DNA from: Bacteroidales bacterium
Lineage (GTDB): Bacteria; Bacteroidota; Bacteroidia; Bacteroidales; JAAYJT01
Reading direction: 5' to 3'
DNA: 55,466 bases
NCBI GenBank assembly: GCA_012522795.1
Contig: JAAYJT010000005.1
Span: forward strand, 1 to 55,466
The notes under the pieces were generated by a model that saw only the letters and a program-made list of their open reading frames with translations, was not told the DNA's origin and ran no database searches. Within the stretch, counting starts at the first letter, position 1. Every line of letters begins with the position of its first letter. Of the stretch, positions 1 to 8,928 are shown piece by piece. A program made the translations under genes and the position numbers.

Positions 1-51
1 ATCAAAGAAAAGTACCAAAACTGGATTTTGAATAAAAGAAATTTAAATGGG

Positions 52-108
52 ATGACTAATGGGCAGTTCTGCTTAAGCTACGCCTTTTCTTCACTCCCCA
101 CTAGTCAT
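52..108. repeat. Imperfect inverted repeat left of the glycan cassette
   Basis: ATGACTAATGGG (52-63) and CCCACTAGTCAT (97-108) can pair over 12 bases with one G.T-type position, around a loop of about 33 bases. It lies just before the first gene of the GT4/GH130 cassette. It could be the terminator of a gene left of the window, but no clear T-tract follows, so the function is unknown. Confidence 0.4.
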
Positions 109-220
109 AATTATAAAAAAAGACAAAAAAATTGATTAACTTTGTGACAAATCAAAATAAAAATCACGCACTTTTTGGGATACTACTAATTTATTCACAA
201 GTTTATAAAAATTATACCAA

Positions 221-2455
221 ATGAAAAATGCTTACATATCAACATATCCTCCCCGTCAATGTGGAATTGGAACTTTTACAGAAAATTTATACAGATCTAT
301 GATTGGTTCCGATCCATTAGAAGCAAATAATAAAAGAAGCTTCATTGTGGCTTTGAAAGACACCGATGAGGAACTGAACTATCCGGAAGAAGTAAGGTTT
401 ACCATAAGACAGGATTTTCAGGAAGATTATCTCTCGGCAGCGAAATATATAAACATGAGCGGTGCTGAGTGTTGTATATTACAACATGAGTTTGGTATTT
501 TCGGGGGTACCGATGGTGTTTATATACTACCACTGCTCAACCAACTTAAAATACCTCTTGTGGTAACTTTGCATACAGTTTTGCAGACACCTTCCTACTC
601 ACAAAAGGAGATTATGCAGCGCATCTGTAAAATGGCCAACCAAGTGGTGGTAATGAGCAAGAAAGCTATTGAGATGCTAATCGGAATATACGAAGTGCCG
701 GAATCTAAGATTGCCCTCGTTGAGCATGGTGTTCCAGAATATAAATATGTTCGGGAAGAAGCTAAAAAAGAATTCAGGTTCAATGAAAAAAAGATATTGC
801 TAACATTCGGATTCGTAAGCCGAAATAAAGGGATTGAAATTGCTATAAAAGCAATGTCTGAAGTAGTTAAAAAACATCCAGATGTCTTGTATATTATTCT
901 TGGGAAAACCCATCCTGCTGTTATGCGACATTTAGGAGAGGAATATCGTTTGTACCTGACTCAACTTATAGAAGATTTACAACTTGAAGAAAATGTAGTC
1001 TTACTCAATGAATTTACCACACAAAAAGAATTGTTTAAATATCTGTATGCATCCGATATTTATATTACACCATATCTGAATGAACAACAGGTGACAAGCG
1101 GAACGCTGACATATGCTCTGGGAGCAGGATTACCAGTAGTATCAACTCCTTATTGGCATGCAGCTGAATTGCTTAACGATAGCAGAGGTGTTCTTTTTGA
1201 TTTTGGAAATACCGGCGAACTGTCACGAATATTGATTGACCTCCTTGACAATCCGGACAAAAGGATGGAAATACAGAGAAAGGCATTGGAATATGGGAAA
1301 AATATAAGCTGGTCTAAAATTGGCGCTATATACAATGATGTGGTTAAAACTGTTGTTGAAAAAGATAGTAAATCAGAAAAAAAAGGACTTATTCCTTTCG
1401 ATATTTCCCTATTACCTGCATATTCCATAGAACATGTGAATAGACTAACTGATGATTTTGGAATTATCCAGCACGGATATTTTGGAATACCAAACCTTAA
1501 AGAAGGATATTGTCTTGACGATAATGCCAGAGCACTGCTTACGGCTCTGATGGCCTATAAGGTTAAAAAAGACACAACGGCACTCAGGCTGTGTTCAACA
1601 TATCTAAGTTATATCCATTACATGCAGAATGATGACGGCAGATTCAGAAACCTGGTAAGTTTTAACCGGCAGTTTCTTGAAGGGGTGGGATCAGAAGATT
1701 CTTTCGGAAGAGCAATATGGGCTTTAGGGTATATGATGAGCAATTCACCCACCGATTATTACTATAAGAGTAGTAGCCACATGTTTTTTAAAGCCATACC
1801 ACATTCCGAAAAATTGAAATCAATAAGAAGTATTGCAAACACAATAATCGGGATTTCCTATTATTTGAGAAGCCATATGTCGGATGATATCATGATTGAA
1901 AGACTGAAAAAGTTGACAAAAGTTTTAATGAAAGAATACCAGCTTAACTCCCATGATAATTGGAACTGGTATGAAGAACTACTGGCCTATGACAATGCCA
2001 TATTACCCTTGGCTATGCTTCATGCCGCTGAGATACTGAACGAAAAGAAAATCAAACATATTGCTTTTGAATCAATGCATTTTTTAACGAAGCATACTAT
2101 GGGCAATGGATATTTGTCAATCATAGGTAATCAGGAATGGTACAATAAGAAAGGCAATCGCTCGTCATTTGCACAGCAGCCGGTTGATGCAATGGGGATG
2201 GTTCTTATGTTCCGACAGGCTTACAATATTTCAAACAACATGGAGTATCTAAGTAAACTTTTCAGATCATTTGAATGGTTTCTTGGAGAAAACGACTTGA
2301 GAATGAGCCTTTTTAATCATGAAACCCATGGATGTTTCGACGGACTCGAAAGTTATGGAGTAAACCAGAATCAAGGAGCTGAAAGTATTTTAGCTTACCT
2401 AATCTCTTATTTAAACGTGCTAAAAGCTCATGATGATTATTACCGTAAAAAATAG
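221..2455 (+). CDS. Two-domain GT4-type glycosyltransferase with C-terminal helical-toroid-like domain
   Basis: Residues 1 to about 370 look like a GT-B, GT4-family retaining glycosyltransferase: a glycine-rich N-terminal loop (PPRQCGIGTFTENL) and a nucleotide-binding half around residues 285-320. The usual E-x7-E motif is altered: E288 is present but the second glutamate position is L296 (EQQVTSGTL). Residues about 390-744 form a second domain rich in helices, with YCLDDNARALL near residue 430 and repeated W/Y-rich helices, resembling an (alpha/alpha)6 toroid. There is no signal peptide, so it should act in the cytoplasm. It is first in a run with a GH130 protein 21 bases downstream, then another GT4 and another GH130. 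A sugar-nucleotide-dependent transfer, possibly of mannose, is inferred from the neighbours; the acceptor is unknown. A weak -7 box (TAACTTTG, 137-144) lies upstream. Confidence 0.75.
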   Translation: MKNAYISTYPPRQCGIGTFTENLYRSMIGSDPLEANNKRSFIVALKDTDEELNYPEEVRFTIRQDFQEDYLSAAKYINMSGAECCILQHEFGIFGGTDGVYILPLLNQLKIPLVVTLHTVLQTPSYSQKEIMQRICKMANQVVVMSKKAIEMLIGIYEVPESKIALVEHGVPEYKYVREEAKKEFRFNEKKILLTFGFVSRNKGIEIAIKAMSEVVKKHPDVLYIILGKTHPAVMRHLGEEYRLYLTQLIEDLQLEENVVLLNEFTTQKELFKYLYASDIYITPYLNEQQVTSGTLTYALGAGLPVVSTPYWHAAELLNDSRGVLFDFGNTGELSRILIDLLDNPDKRMEIQRKALEYGKNISWSKIGAIYNDVVKTVVEKDSKSEKKGLIPFDISLLPAYSIEHVNRLTDDFGIIQHGYFGIPNLKEGYCLDDNARALLTALMAYKVKKDTTALRLCSTYLSYIHYMQNDDGRFRNLVSFNRQFLEGVGSEDSFGRAIWALGYMMSNSPTDYYYKSSSHMFFKAIPHSEKLKSIRSIANTIIGISYYLRSHMSDDIMIERLKKLTKVLMKEYQLNSHDNWNWYEELLAYDNAILPLAMLHAAEILNEKKIKHIAFESMHFLTKHTMGNGYLSIIGNQEWYNKKGNRSSFAQQPVDAMGMVLMFRQAYNISNNMEYLSKLFRSFEWFLGENDLRMSLFNHETHGCFDGLESYGVNQNQGAESILAYLISYLNVLKAHDDYYRKK

Positions 2456-2476
2456 CAAAAATCTAAAATTAAAAAA

Positions 2477-3403
2477 ATGCTAATAAAAAGGTATCACGGC
2501 AATCCAATTCTTACAAAATCAGATATTCCCTATCCTGTTGCAACAGTTCACAATGCTGGTATGATAAAATACCACAATAAATACATAATGCTCTTTAGAT
2601 CACACATACTGAACGGACGAAGTATTATTGGTAAAGCTGTGAGCACAGATGGTTTTAATTTCAAGGTGGACCCTGAACCATTCTTAACATCTGCCTCAGA
2701 GGGAGTTTTTAAGAAATATGAAGCCTGGGGAGTGGAAGATCCTCGCATTGCGCTTATTGATGATGAATACCTGATCACCTATAGTGCTTATTCACAGTAC
2801 GGAGTACGAATCGGGCTGGCTAAAACCAGCGATTTTCGTTCTGTTGAGAGATTCTCTCTGATAACCCAGGCCGATTACAGAAATGTAGTACTCTTTCCTG
2901 AGAAGTTTAATGGATTATACGCACGACTGGATCGCCCGCATTCCGATATTTCACCATGGAGTATCTGGATATCCTATTCACCTGATTTGAGATACTGGGG
3001 AGATTCTGAAATGATAATAAAACCAGTGCAGTACCATTGGGATGAAATGAAAATTGGACCCGGTGCAACACCAATTAAAACCTCCCGCGGATGGCTGAAT
3101 ATATACCACGGAGTATTCCAAACCATGGCAGGAAGTGTATACAGGCTGGGAGTCGCTTTACATGATTTAGAAAATCCGACAAAAATAATTGCAGTAGGCG
3201 ATAAATGGATCCTTCAACCTGAAGAAACTTATGAGATTACAGGCTATGTGCCAAATGTTGTTTTTTCTTGTGGTACAATACCAGAGAATGATGGAAGCAT
3301 AAAAATTTATTGGGGAGCAGCTGATACAGTAATGTGTGTTGGAACTGCCATTATAGATGAACTTGTAGAGCATTGCCTTAAAAACAGCAGAAATGCACTG
3401 TAA
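2477..3403 (+). CDS. GH130-family glycoside phosphorylase, short form
   Basis: The 308-residue protein has the GH130 (beta-mannoside phosphorylase) pattern. It starts with RYHGNPIL, has a repeated five-bladed beta-propeller rhythm, and carries the family signature WGVEDPRI with E87-D88-P89-R90; the aspartate is the expected proton donor region. Family members phosphorolyse beta-1,2- or beta-1,4-mannosides to mannose-1-phosphate, or run the reverse reaction. No signal peptide is visible, consistent with a cytoplasmic enzyme that uses inorganic phosphate. It starts 21 bases after the GT fusion gene and is probably co-transcribed. The subfamily and linkage cannot be told by eye. It could work as a synthase, as the GH130-related Leishmania enzymes do. 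Confidence 0.85.
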   Translation: MLIKRYHGNPILTKSDIPYPVATVHNAGMIKYHNKYIMLFRSHILNGRSIIGKAVSTDGFNFKVDPEPFLTSASEGVFKKYEAWGVEDPRIALIDDEYLITYSAYSQYGVRIGLAKTSDFRSVERFSLITQADYRNVVLFPEKFNGLYARLDRPHSDISPWSIWISYSPDLRYWGDSEMIIKPVQYHWDEMKIGPGATPIKTSRGWLNIYHGVFQTMAGSVYRLGVALHDLENPTKIIAVGDKWILQPEETYEITGYVPNVVFSCGTIPENDGSIKIYWGAADTVMCVGTAIIDELVEHCLKNSRNAL

Positions 3404-3494
3404 AGAATTGATGTTTAATATAGTACAATTATCTCTTCCTGTTTGATTCAATAAAAAAATAACAGGTATAGCGGTATTAAAACAAAATAAATAG

Positions 3495-4514
3495 ATGAAA
3501 ATTGGAATTTTATCTCCTTTAGCATGGCGAACGCCACCCCTGAAATATGGACCATGGGAACAGGTGACGTCAAATATTGCTGAAGGACTGGTGAAAAAAG
3601 GAATAGATGTAACACTCTTTGCAACAGGCAATTCCCGTACAAATGCAAAACTGAAATATGTATCGCAAACAGCATACTCCGAAGACAAGTCACTTGATCC
3701 TAAAGTATGGGAATGCTTGCATATTAGCAATATAATGGAACATGCATCCGATTTTGACATAATTCATAATAATTACGATTTCCTTCCTCTCACCTACTCC
3801 CGCCTGATTAAAACTCCGATTGTTACCACGATTCACGGATTCTCGTCAAAGAAAATAATACCTGTTTACAAAAAATATAACAGCAACACTTTTTACGTAT
3901 CAATTAGCAATTCCGATCGCAGTCCTGAGCTTGATTATATTGCAACCGTATATAACGGCATAAACACTAATGACTTCACCTATAATCCAAGTCCTGAAGA
4001 CTATTTGCTGTTCTTTGGCAGAATACACCCTGAAAAAGGCACTTTGGAATCGATTGAAATAGCAAAAAAATCAGGAAGAAGATTAATAATTTCAGGGCTT
4101 ATTCAGGATCAGGTTTATTTCGAAGAAAAAATAAAACCCCATATTAATAACAAAGAAATTGTTTATGTTGGTAATTCAGGACCAAAAGAAAGAGATAAAC
4201 TAATAGGGAATGCGTATGCGTTGCTACATCCCATACACTTTGACGAACCCTTTGGTCTGAGTGTAGCCGAATCCATGATGTGTGGAACACCAGTAGTGGC
4301 ATTTAACAGAGGATCTATGCCCGAATTGATCAAGCCAGGCAAAACGGGTTTTTTAGTAAATACTATTGATGAAGCAGCCAGATCAATGAATAAAATAAAC
4401 ACTATCAACAGACAACATTGTCGTGAATGGGCATTGAACGAGTTCAGCCTGGAAAAAATGGTGAACGGCTATATTGCTGTTTATGAACAAATTAAAAGAA
4501 TCAAGAACAACTAA
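3495..4514 (+). CDS. GT4-family glycosyltransferase
   Basis: This 339-residue protein is a typical GT4 enzyme. It has an N-terminal KIGILSPLAWRTPP loop with a glycine-rich GPWEQV segment, TIHGF near residue 113, the FGRIHPEKG hinge near residue 174, and an intact E-x7-E motif (E251 to E259, DEPFGLSVAE) followed by CGTPVVAF. GT4 enzymes transfer sugars from nucleotide donors with retention. It sits between two GH130 genes, 91 bases after the first, and its end abuts the next gene. The conserved glutamates suggest this is the fully active transferase of the cassette, in contrast to the altered motif in the 744-residue protein. Donor and acceptor are not known. Confidence 0.88.
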   Translation: MKIGILSPLAWRTPPLKYGPWEQVTSNIAEGLVKKGIDVTLFATGNSRTNAKLKYVSQTAYSEDKSLDPKVWECLHISNIMEHASDFDIIHNNYDFLPLTYSRLIKTPIVTTIHGFSSKKIIPVYKKYNSNTFYVSISNSDRSPELDYIATVYNGINTNDFTYNPSPEDYLLFFGRIHPEKGTLESIEIAKKSGRRLIISGLIQDQVYFEEKIKPHINNKEIVYVGNSGPKERDKLIGNAYALLHPIHFDEPFGLSVAESMMCGTPVVAFNRGSMPELIKPGKTGFLVNTIDEAARSMNKINTINRQHCREWALNEFSLEKMVNGYIAVYEQIKRIKNN

Positions 4515-4530
4515 TTGCAAAAAACCTATT

Positions 4531-5991
4531 ATGAGCATTAAACAAATTGTAAAACGCAAAAAACTAAAGATCGTTGGGGACAATTCACGGGTAATCGCAT
4601 TACCGCATATTCCACAAGAATTGGAACGAATAGGAAATTTAACACTCAGAGTCATAAACCTTGGCGAAAAAGAAGCTAGGAAGCTTTTAACAAAAACCTT
4701 GGAGAATTTTGCCGATCGTCACCGGGATATAAAACTACAATTGATAAGAAATTATGATAAGGTCGCTGAATATATTCCAAATGTATTCAACCTTAGCAAA
4801 ACTCAAAAATTGCTTATCGGAGCATATCTTACTATGGAATATTCAATTGAGTCTGCTGCACTTTTCAATCCGTCCATTGTTCCTCATCCTGATCAATCTC
4901 TGCTACCTGAAGGAAGCATCAGGTTTATTATGAGTCTTAGAGCAACAGGTGAAGGACATATTTCCACTATTGTCTTCAGAAGTGGAATAATTGATAAAAA
5001 TTTCACGTTTAATTTTGACAGTGTTTCAGAACATGTTGAAACTCCTGAACTTGTTCATGATCCGTTTTATGACAATGTTTTATTTCGGCTAAAGCTTAAA
5101 GATCTGAAAGCCTGGAATGAAACCAGTATGAACATTGTGAATAAACTGCCCGGCTTTTTTACACATGAGGAATTAAAACAAAGTATACAGGAAGTATATA
5201 TGAATCCCGGAATAAAGGCAGATAACTGGACAATTAACGTAGCAAATTGGCTGGCCGACTCAAACTATAGGATAAGATTTGATGATAGAACAGCTCTTAG
5301 TGAACGCGTTATCTATCCTGTTTCATCCAATGAAAGCAAGGGACTTGAAGATGCCCGCTTTGTTAAATTTACTCACGATAGCGGAGAAGAGACCTACTAT
5401 GCAACCTACACTGCATTTAACGGGCACAGCATTTTGTCTCAACTTATAGAAACAAAGGATTTTCAAACTTTCAACATTATTACTCTAAACGGTGATGGAG
5501 TAAGAGGAAAAGGAATGGCACTCTTCCCTCGGAAAGTGAACGGAAAATACGTAATGCTTTCAAGACAGGACGGAGTAAATAACTATATCATGTTCTCCGA
5601 CAACCTGCATTTCTGGTATACAGCCAAACTCATTCAAAAACCCGAACATCCCTGGGAATTTGTCCAGATAGGGAATTGCGGATCACCTCTAGAAACTGAA
5701 AAAGGATGGTTGGTACTCACCCACGGTGTAGGAAATATGCGGCAATACTCAATCGGTGCTATTCTTCTGGATTTGAATGACCCTTCTAAGATCATAGCCC
5801 GACTCAACGAACCCCTGCTGTCAGCAAACGAAGAGGAACGTGAAGGATATGTTCCAAATGTTATTTATTCATGTGGCGGAATGATATACAATGACACACT
5901 GATACTACCCTATGCCATGTCAGATATAGCATCAAGGATTGCTATTGTAAACGTGGAATCTCTATTAAAAAAAATGAAGTTCGTTACATGA
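4531..5991 (+). CDS. GH130-family protein, long form with N-terminal extension
   Basis: I place the start at the ATG at 4531 (MSIKQIVKRKK), 16 bases after the preceding stop. An in-frame ATG at 4474 would add 19 residues inside the previous gene and looks spurious. The 486-residue product has about 220 residues of N-terminal sequence before a GH130 propeller with the signature GLEDARF (E273-D274-A275-R276), where the usual proline is replaced by alanine. Further propeller motifs include FPRKVNGKYVMLSRQDG and GNCGSPLETEKGW. Long-form GH130 proteins are less studied than the short phosphorylases, so substrate and even direction of reaction are open. It closes the four-gene cassette; the next gene is 300 bases away and unrelated. 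Confidence 0.8.
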   Translation: MSIKQIVKRKKLKIVGDNSRVIALPHIPQELERIGNLTLRVINLGEKEARKLLTKTLENFADRHRDIKLQLIRNYDKVAEYIPNVFNLSKTQKLLIGAYLTMEYSIESAALFNPSIVPHPDQSLLPEGSIRFIMSLRATGEGHISTIVFRSGIIDKNFTFNFDSVSEHVETPELVHDPFYDNVLFRLKLKDLKAWNETSMNIVNKLPGFFTHEELKQSIQEVYMNPGIKADNWTINVANWLADSNYRIRFDDRTALSERVIYPVSSNESKGLEDARFVKFTHDSGEETYYATYTAFNGHSILSQLIETKDFQTFNIITLNGDGVRGKGMALFPRKVNGKYVMLSRQDGVNNYIMFSDNLHFWYTAKLIQKPEHPWEFVQIGNCGSPLETEKGWLVLTHGVGNMRQYSIGAILLDLNDPSKIIARLNEPLLSANEEEREGYVPNVIYSCGGMIYNDTLILPYAMSDIASRIAIVNVESLLKKMKFVT

Positions 5992-6291
5992 AAAATTCAT
6001 AGCATTTAAAGCACGTCCGAAATAAATAGTCTCGAGCAGTTACCAAAGAAATTGAAATGACTTGTAGCATAAGAGAGGCATTCACAACATCAATAAACAG
6101 AGCCTGTCAATGACCAAATAAATAGCATCAAACTATATTTTTTCTGTTCTGAATATCCTTTAAAACACCATAGTTCTTACATCAGTATTTTATCTTCAAA
6201 TTAACAAATGTTGTATATTTGTTTCGTGGATAAGATATTGCGATTAATACTACCACTAACATATGTATAACTAATTATTAAACAGCATGGT
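5992..6291. other. Intergenic region with one promoter-like box
   Basis: No gene is visible in this 300-base AT-rich gap. It contains a good Bacteroidota -7 box near its right end, which separates the glycan cassette from the following lipoprotein gene. Confidence 0.5.
6214..6221 (+). promoter_or_regulatory. -7 box TATATTTG
   Basis: TATATTTG matches the Bacteroidota TAnnTTTG consensus and lies 71 bases before the lipoprotein ATG at 6292. No clear -33 TTTG is seen. Confidence 0.45.
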
Positions 6292-6930
6292 ATGAAAAGA
6301 ATTTGCTACTTATTACTTCTTGTATTCATGATGACAAGCTGCATGACATATCAAGGCTTATATAATATTGGTCTTAAAAATGTTGAACGGCCTGAAGATG
6401 CTAAAGAAAGATACGGAGAATCTAAAATCATAAGTTTTCCGGAAGGAGATAAAACAAAGTACAGTTACGAAGATGATATGATCAGAATTGTTTGGTATCC
6501 ATCAACTACCCAATTCGATTTTACAATGCATAATAAGACAGACCATTCAATTAAAATTATTTGGGACGAAGCTGTTTATGTAAACGAAAATGGTTCAAGC
6601 GGAAGGGTCATACATACCGGTGTAAGATTTATTGACAAAAATTATCCGCAACCACCATCTGTGATAGCAAAAAACACTGATATTGAAGATTTGATCATAC
6701 CGGCTGATAATATTAAAAGCGAAAGCGGACCATATTCTGGTTGGATAATTGCACCATTGTTCCCTTATAAAGCTAATACTAAAAAAGAATTAGGACATCT
6801 AACAGAAAAATATATAGGAAAAGAAGTTAAAGTGCTTTTGCCACTGGAAATTCAAGGAATAATTAATGAGTATATTTTTGAATTCGAAATAGAAGATTTT
6901 GAAGTTGAAGATATTTGGCAAAGCCCATAA
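6292..6930 (+). CDS. Hypothetical lipoprotein, 212 aa
   Basis: The N-terminus has a short basic stretch, a leucine-rich hydrophobic core and a lipobox MTSC with Cys17, so the mature protein should be a lipid-anchored periplasmic or surface protein. The rest is soluble and beta-strand rich (MIRIVWYPSTTQFDFTMHNKT). The segment WDEAVYVNENG near residue 90 resembles domains in other Bacteroidota lipoproteins of unknown role. I do not recognise a family. It stands alone, with a promoter-like box upstream and a hairpin terminator downstream. Confidence 0.7.
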   Translation: MKRICYLLLLVFMMTSCMTYQGLYNIGLKNVERPEDAKERYGESKIISFPEGDKTKYSYEDDMIRIVWYPSTTQFDFTMHNKTDHSIKIIWDEAVYVNENGSSGRVIHTGVRFIDKNYPQPPSVIAKNTDIEDLIIPADNIKSESGPYSGWIIAPLFPYKANTKKELGHLTEKYIGKEVKVLLPLEIQGIINEYIFEFEIEDFEVEDIWQSP

Positions 6931-6990
6931 TGAAGTTTAGTATCAATCAATATCAAACATAGACTTTTTAGCTCAATAAACAAAAGAGTA

Positions 6991-7022
6991 AATGCCAGTA
7001 TTCCCGGCATTGGGGTTTTTTG
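6991..7022 (+). terminator. Rho-independent-type terminator
   Basis: AATGCC (6991-6996) pairs with GGCATT (7006-7011) around a 9-base loop. GGGG and a T-tract (7016-7021) follow. It lies 60 bases after the lipoprotein stop. Confidence 0.6.
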
Positions 7023-7115
7023 CTTTAACAGCTTATATCAACTCCTAAACCAACTCGCCAGCTTTATTCACTACTTTTGGTGCGCAAAAACAATTTAAAT
7101 TCCTACAATAAATCT

Positions 7116-7484
7116 ATGAAAGGTCTTTATACAATCGGATTGCTTATATTGTCAAATATCTTTATGACTTTTGCATGGTATGGTCACTTGAAATTCAAAG
7201 ATATGACCTGGTTCAACACTCTGCCCTTACCCTATATAGTTCTGATAAGCTGGGGTATTGCCCTATTTGAATATTCATTTCAGGTTCCTGCCAACAGGAT
7301 TGGTTTCAACGAAAATGGCGGAGTATTTAATTTATGGCAACTTAAAGTCATACAAGAAGTTATAACTCTGATTGTGTTTACTTTCTTCACTATTTTGGTT
7401 TTCAAAAACGAAACCTTCAGAGTAAATCATGCTATAGGATTTTCTTTTTTGATCCTTGCAGTTTATTTTATTTTCAAAAAGTAG
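7116..7484 (+). CDS. DUF486 family small membrane protein
   Basis: The likely start is the ATG at 7116 (MKGLYTIGLLILSNIF); a TTG start 39 bases upstream would add a polar tail absent from the family. The 122-residue product has four hydrophobic segments (about residues 4-22, 34-52, 73-92 and 100-118) and the DUF486 pattern: TFAWYGHLK, FEYSFQVPANRIG and QLKVIQEVITL. DUF486 proteins are related in topology to small multidrug/DMT transporters, but no substrate is established. The gene is isolated, with no obvious operon partner. Confidence 0.85.
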   Translation: MKGLYTIGLLILSNIFMTFAWYGHLKFKDMTWFNTLPLPYIVLISWGIALFEYSFQVPANRIGFNENGGVFNLWQLKVIQEVITLIVFTFFTILVFKNETFRVNHAIGFSFLILAVYFIFKK

Positions 7485-7770
7485 GGAATCTGGTATTCTG
7501 AGCATATTATTCAGATTTTTTAGAACCAAGAATTTGTTTTTTACAGACAGAGACTCCTGAACTCAGGAATATTTTAAGAACAGGAAGAAAGGTTGTCTAA
7601 AAAAAATGTACGTAAATTTACCAATTATACGATTTGTATTAATTGAAAGTTCTTTCTTTGATTGAAGTTAATTTGAAAAGATCAGTACAGCGTCAAGCTG
7701 CGGAACGGTTGTGCACACTGTAAAATAACAAATACATAATTCATCTAATAAATCTTTAGGAAAACAGATT

Positions 7771-8340
7771 ATGTCAATTCCAACATCCAGAGTAAAAGAA
7801 AGTGGCGAAATAAAAACAGACAAGGACTTATGCACAGGCTGTGCAAAATGTGTTGAAGTATGCAAAGATTTTAGTCTTACAATCAAAGACCATAAAGCAT
7901 GTATGAGCGATAATCCTATCTTTGGATGTATTGGATGCCGGCATTGTATGGCAGTTTGTCCGACAGGTGCAATTCAAATCAATGGAAGAACGATTTCACC
8001 CGTGGATCTGTTTGACCTGCCGGATGTAAAAGAGGCAGCCAATTATGAACAATTGCATAACTTATTCTCAAGACGCAGAAGCATAAGGGAATTTATTGAC
8101 AAACCGGTGGAATCCGAAGCAGAGAAAAAATATTGGATTGACGCAAATGAAAGAGAAGGAAAAAAACTAAGAGTGAAAATGAAAATTGTAAAAAATCTAT
8201 TAAACAGACCACTTTTAAAAGAGGGAATCCTTAAGACAAATGGACTACAGATGATGAGGATAATTCGCAACCCAAGAGGAGCAAATTTTTATGTGACACC
8301 AGACGAGTGGAATATAATTAAGGGACTAATTAGCCAATGA
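7771..8340 (+). pseudogene. Truncated ferredoxin/nitroreductase chimera
   Basis: Residues about 10-75 hold two 4Fe-4S cluster motifs (CTGCAKCVEVC and CIGCRHCMAVCPTG), as in the ferredoxin-nitroreductase fusion family. Residues about 98-112 are the start of the nitroreductase domain (RRRSIREFIDKPV). The expected FMN-binding body of about 170 residues is then missing. It is replaced by a short basic tail (KKLRVKMKIVKNLLNRPLL) ending VTPDEWNIIKGLIS. This looks like a deletion that joined the front of the gene to foreign or frameshifted DNA. The reading frame is open for 189 codons, so a ferredoxin-like product may still be made, but nitroreductase activity is not expected. Confidence 0.65.
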
Positions 8341-8546
8341 CAAAAAACTTAACACAACATAACTTTGGATATAAATAATAAAGATAATATAGCCCAGGTT
8401 TTTCATCAGGCCAGTCAAACGATTTCGGTTAAAAGATAGTGAAAAAATCTTACCATTAGTCATATTGCCAGTCTTTAGCTATAATTTCCGGAGATAGAAA
8501 ATGTAAACAGACAAAAGGTTATTATATTTGCATAAATCATTTTAAA

Positions 8547-8843
8547 ATGACAAATAAAGAACATATTCTCAGCATCATAAAGTCCAAAGAATCAGAAATT
8601 TACAGACTTGGAATCAAATCAATTGGGTTATTTGGCTCATATGCCAGAGACGAACAGTCGGAAAACAGTGATATTGACATATTGATTGATTTTGAACCTG
8701 AGAAGGAAAATTTTGACAACTATATGGCAGTATATGACCTTATTGAAAAATTATTTAAAGATCACAAAGTTGATATTGCTACAAAAAATGGATTAAGTCC
8801 TTATATAGTACCAAAGATTTTAAATGAAGTAAGATATGTATAA
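8547..8843 (+). CDS. mntA: MntA-type minimal nucleotidyltransferase antitoxin
   Basis: This 98-residue protein is a minimal nucleotidyltransferase. It has a perfect GS-x10-DxD motif (GSYARDEQSENSDID) and a third acidic position at KVDIA. In MntA/HepT (HEPN/MNT) modules, MntA adds AMP to a tyrosine of the HepT RNase and so neutralises it. The following reading frame overlaps it by 8 bases, the usual layout, but that HepT frame is truncated (see next entry). An intact antitoxin is thus left with a broken toxin. It could still modify a HepT encoded elsewhere; this is inference. Confidence 0.85.
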   Translation: MTNKEHILSIIKSKESEIYRLGIKSIGLFGSYARDEQSENSDIDILIDFEPEKENFDNYMAVYDLIEKLFKDHKVDIATKNGLSPYIVPKILNEVRYV

Positions 8844-8928
8844 AGAGCCTGTAGAATATCTGAAACACATCCGTGATGAAAGTTCTTATATACCCTCTGT
8901 AATAAAATCAGATAAAACCCCTGAACAA
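8836..8928 (+). pseudogene. Truncated HepT (HEPN RNase toxin) remnant
   Basis: The first 31 codons read MYKEPVEYLKHIRDESSYI and onward, which fits the N-terminus of HepT-family HEPN toxins, including the 8-base overlap with mntA. The frame then runs directly into a lipoprotein signal sequence, and the Rx4-6H catalytic motif and the tyrosine modified by MntA are absent. The toxin cannot be functional. The junction with the lipoprotein suggests a deletion. Confidence 0.65.

Noticed and set aside
3167-3760. Antisense open frame of 197 codons
   Set aside because: It runs across the end of one gene and the start of the next on the other strand, with no protein-family signal; a shadow frame.
4474-4530. 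Upstream start for the long GH130 gene
   Set aside because: It would overlap the preceding gene by 41 bases, and the added residues are not family-like; the ATG at 4531 is preferred.
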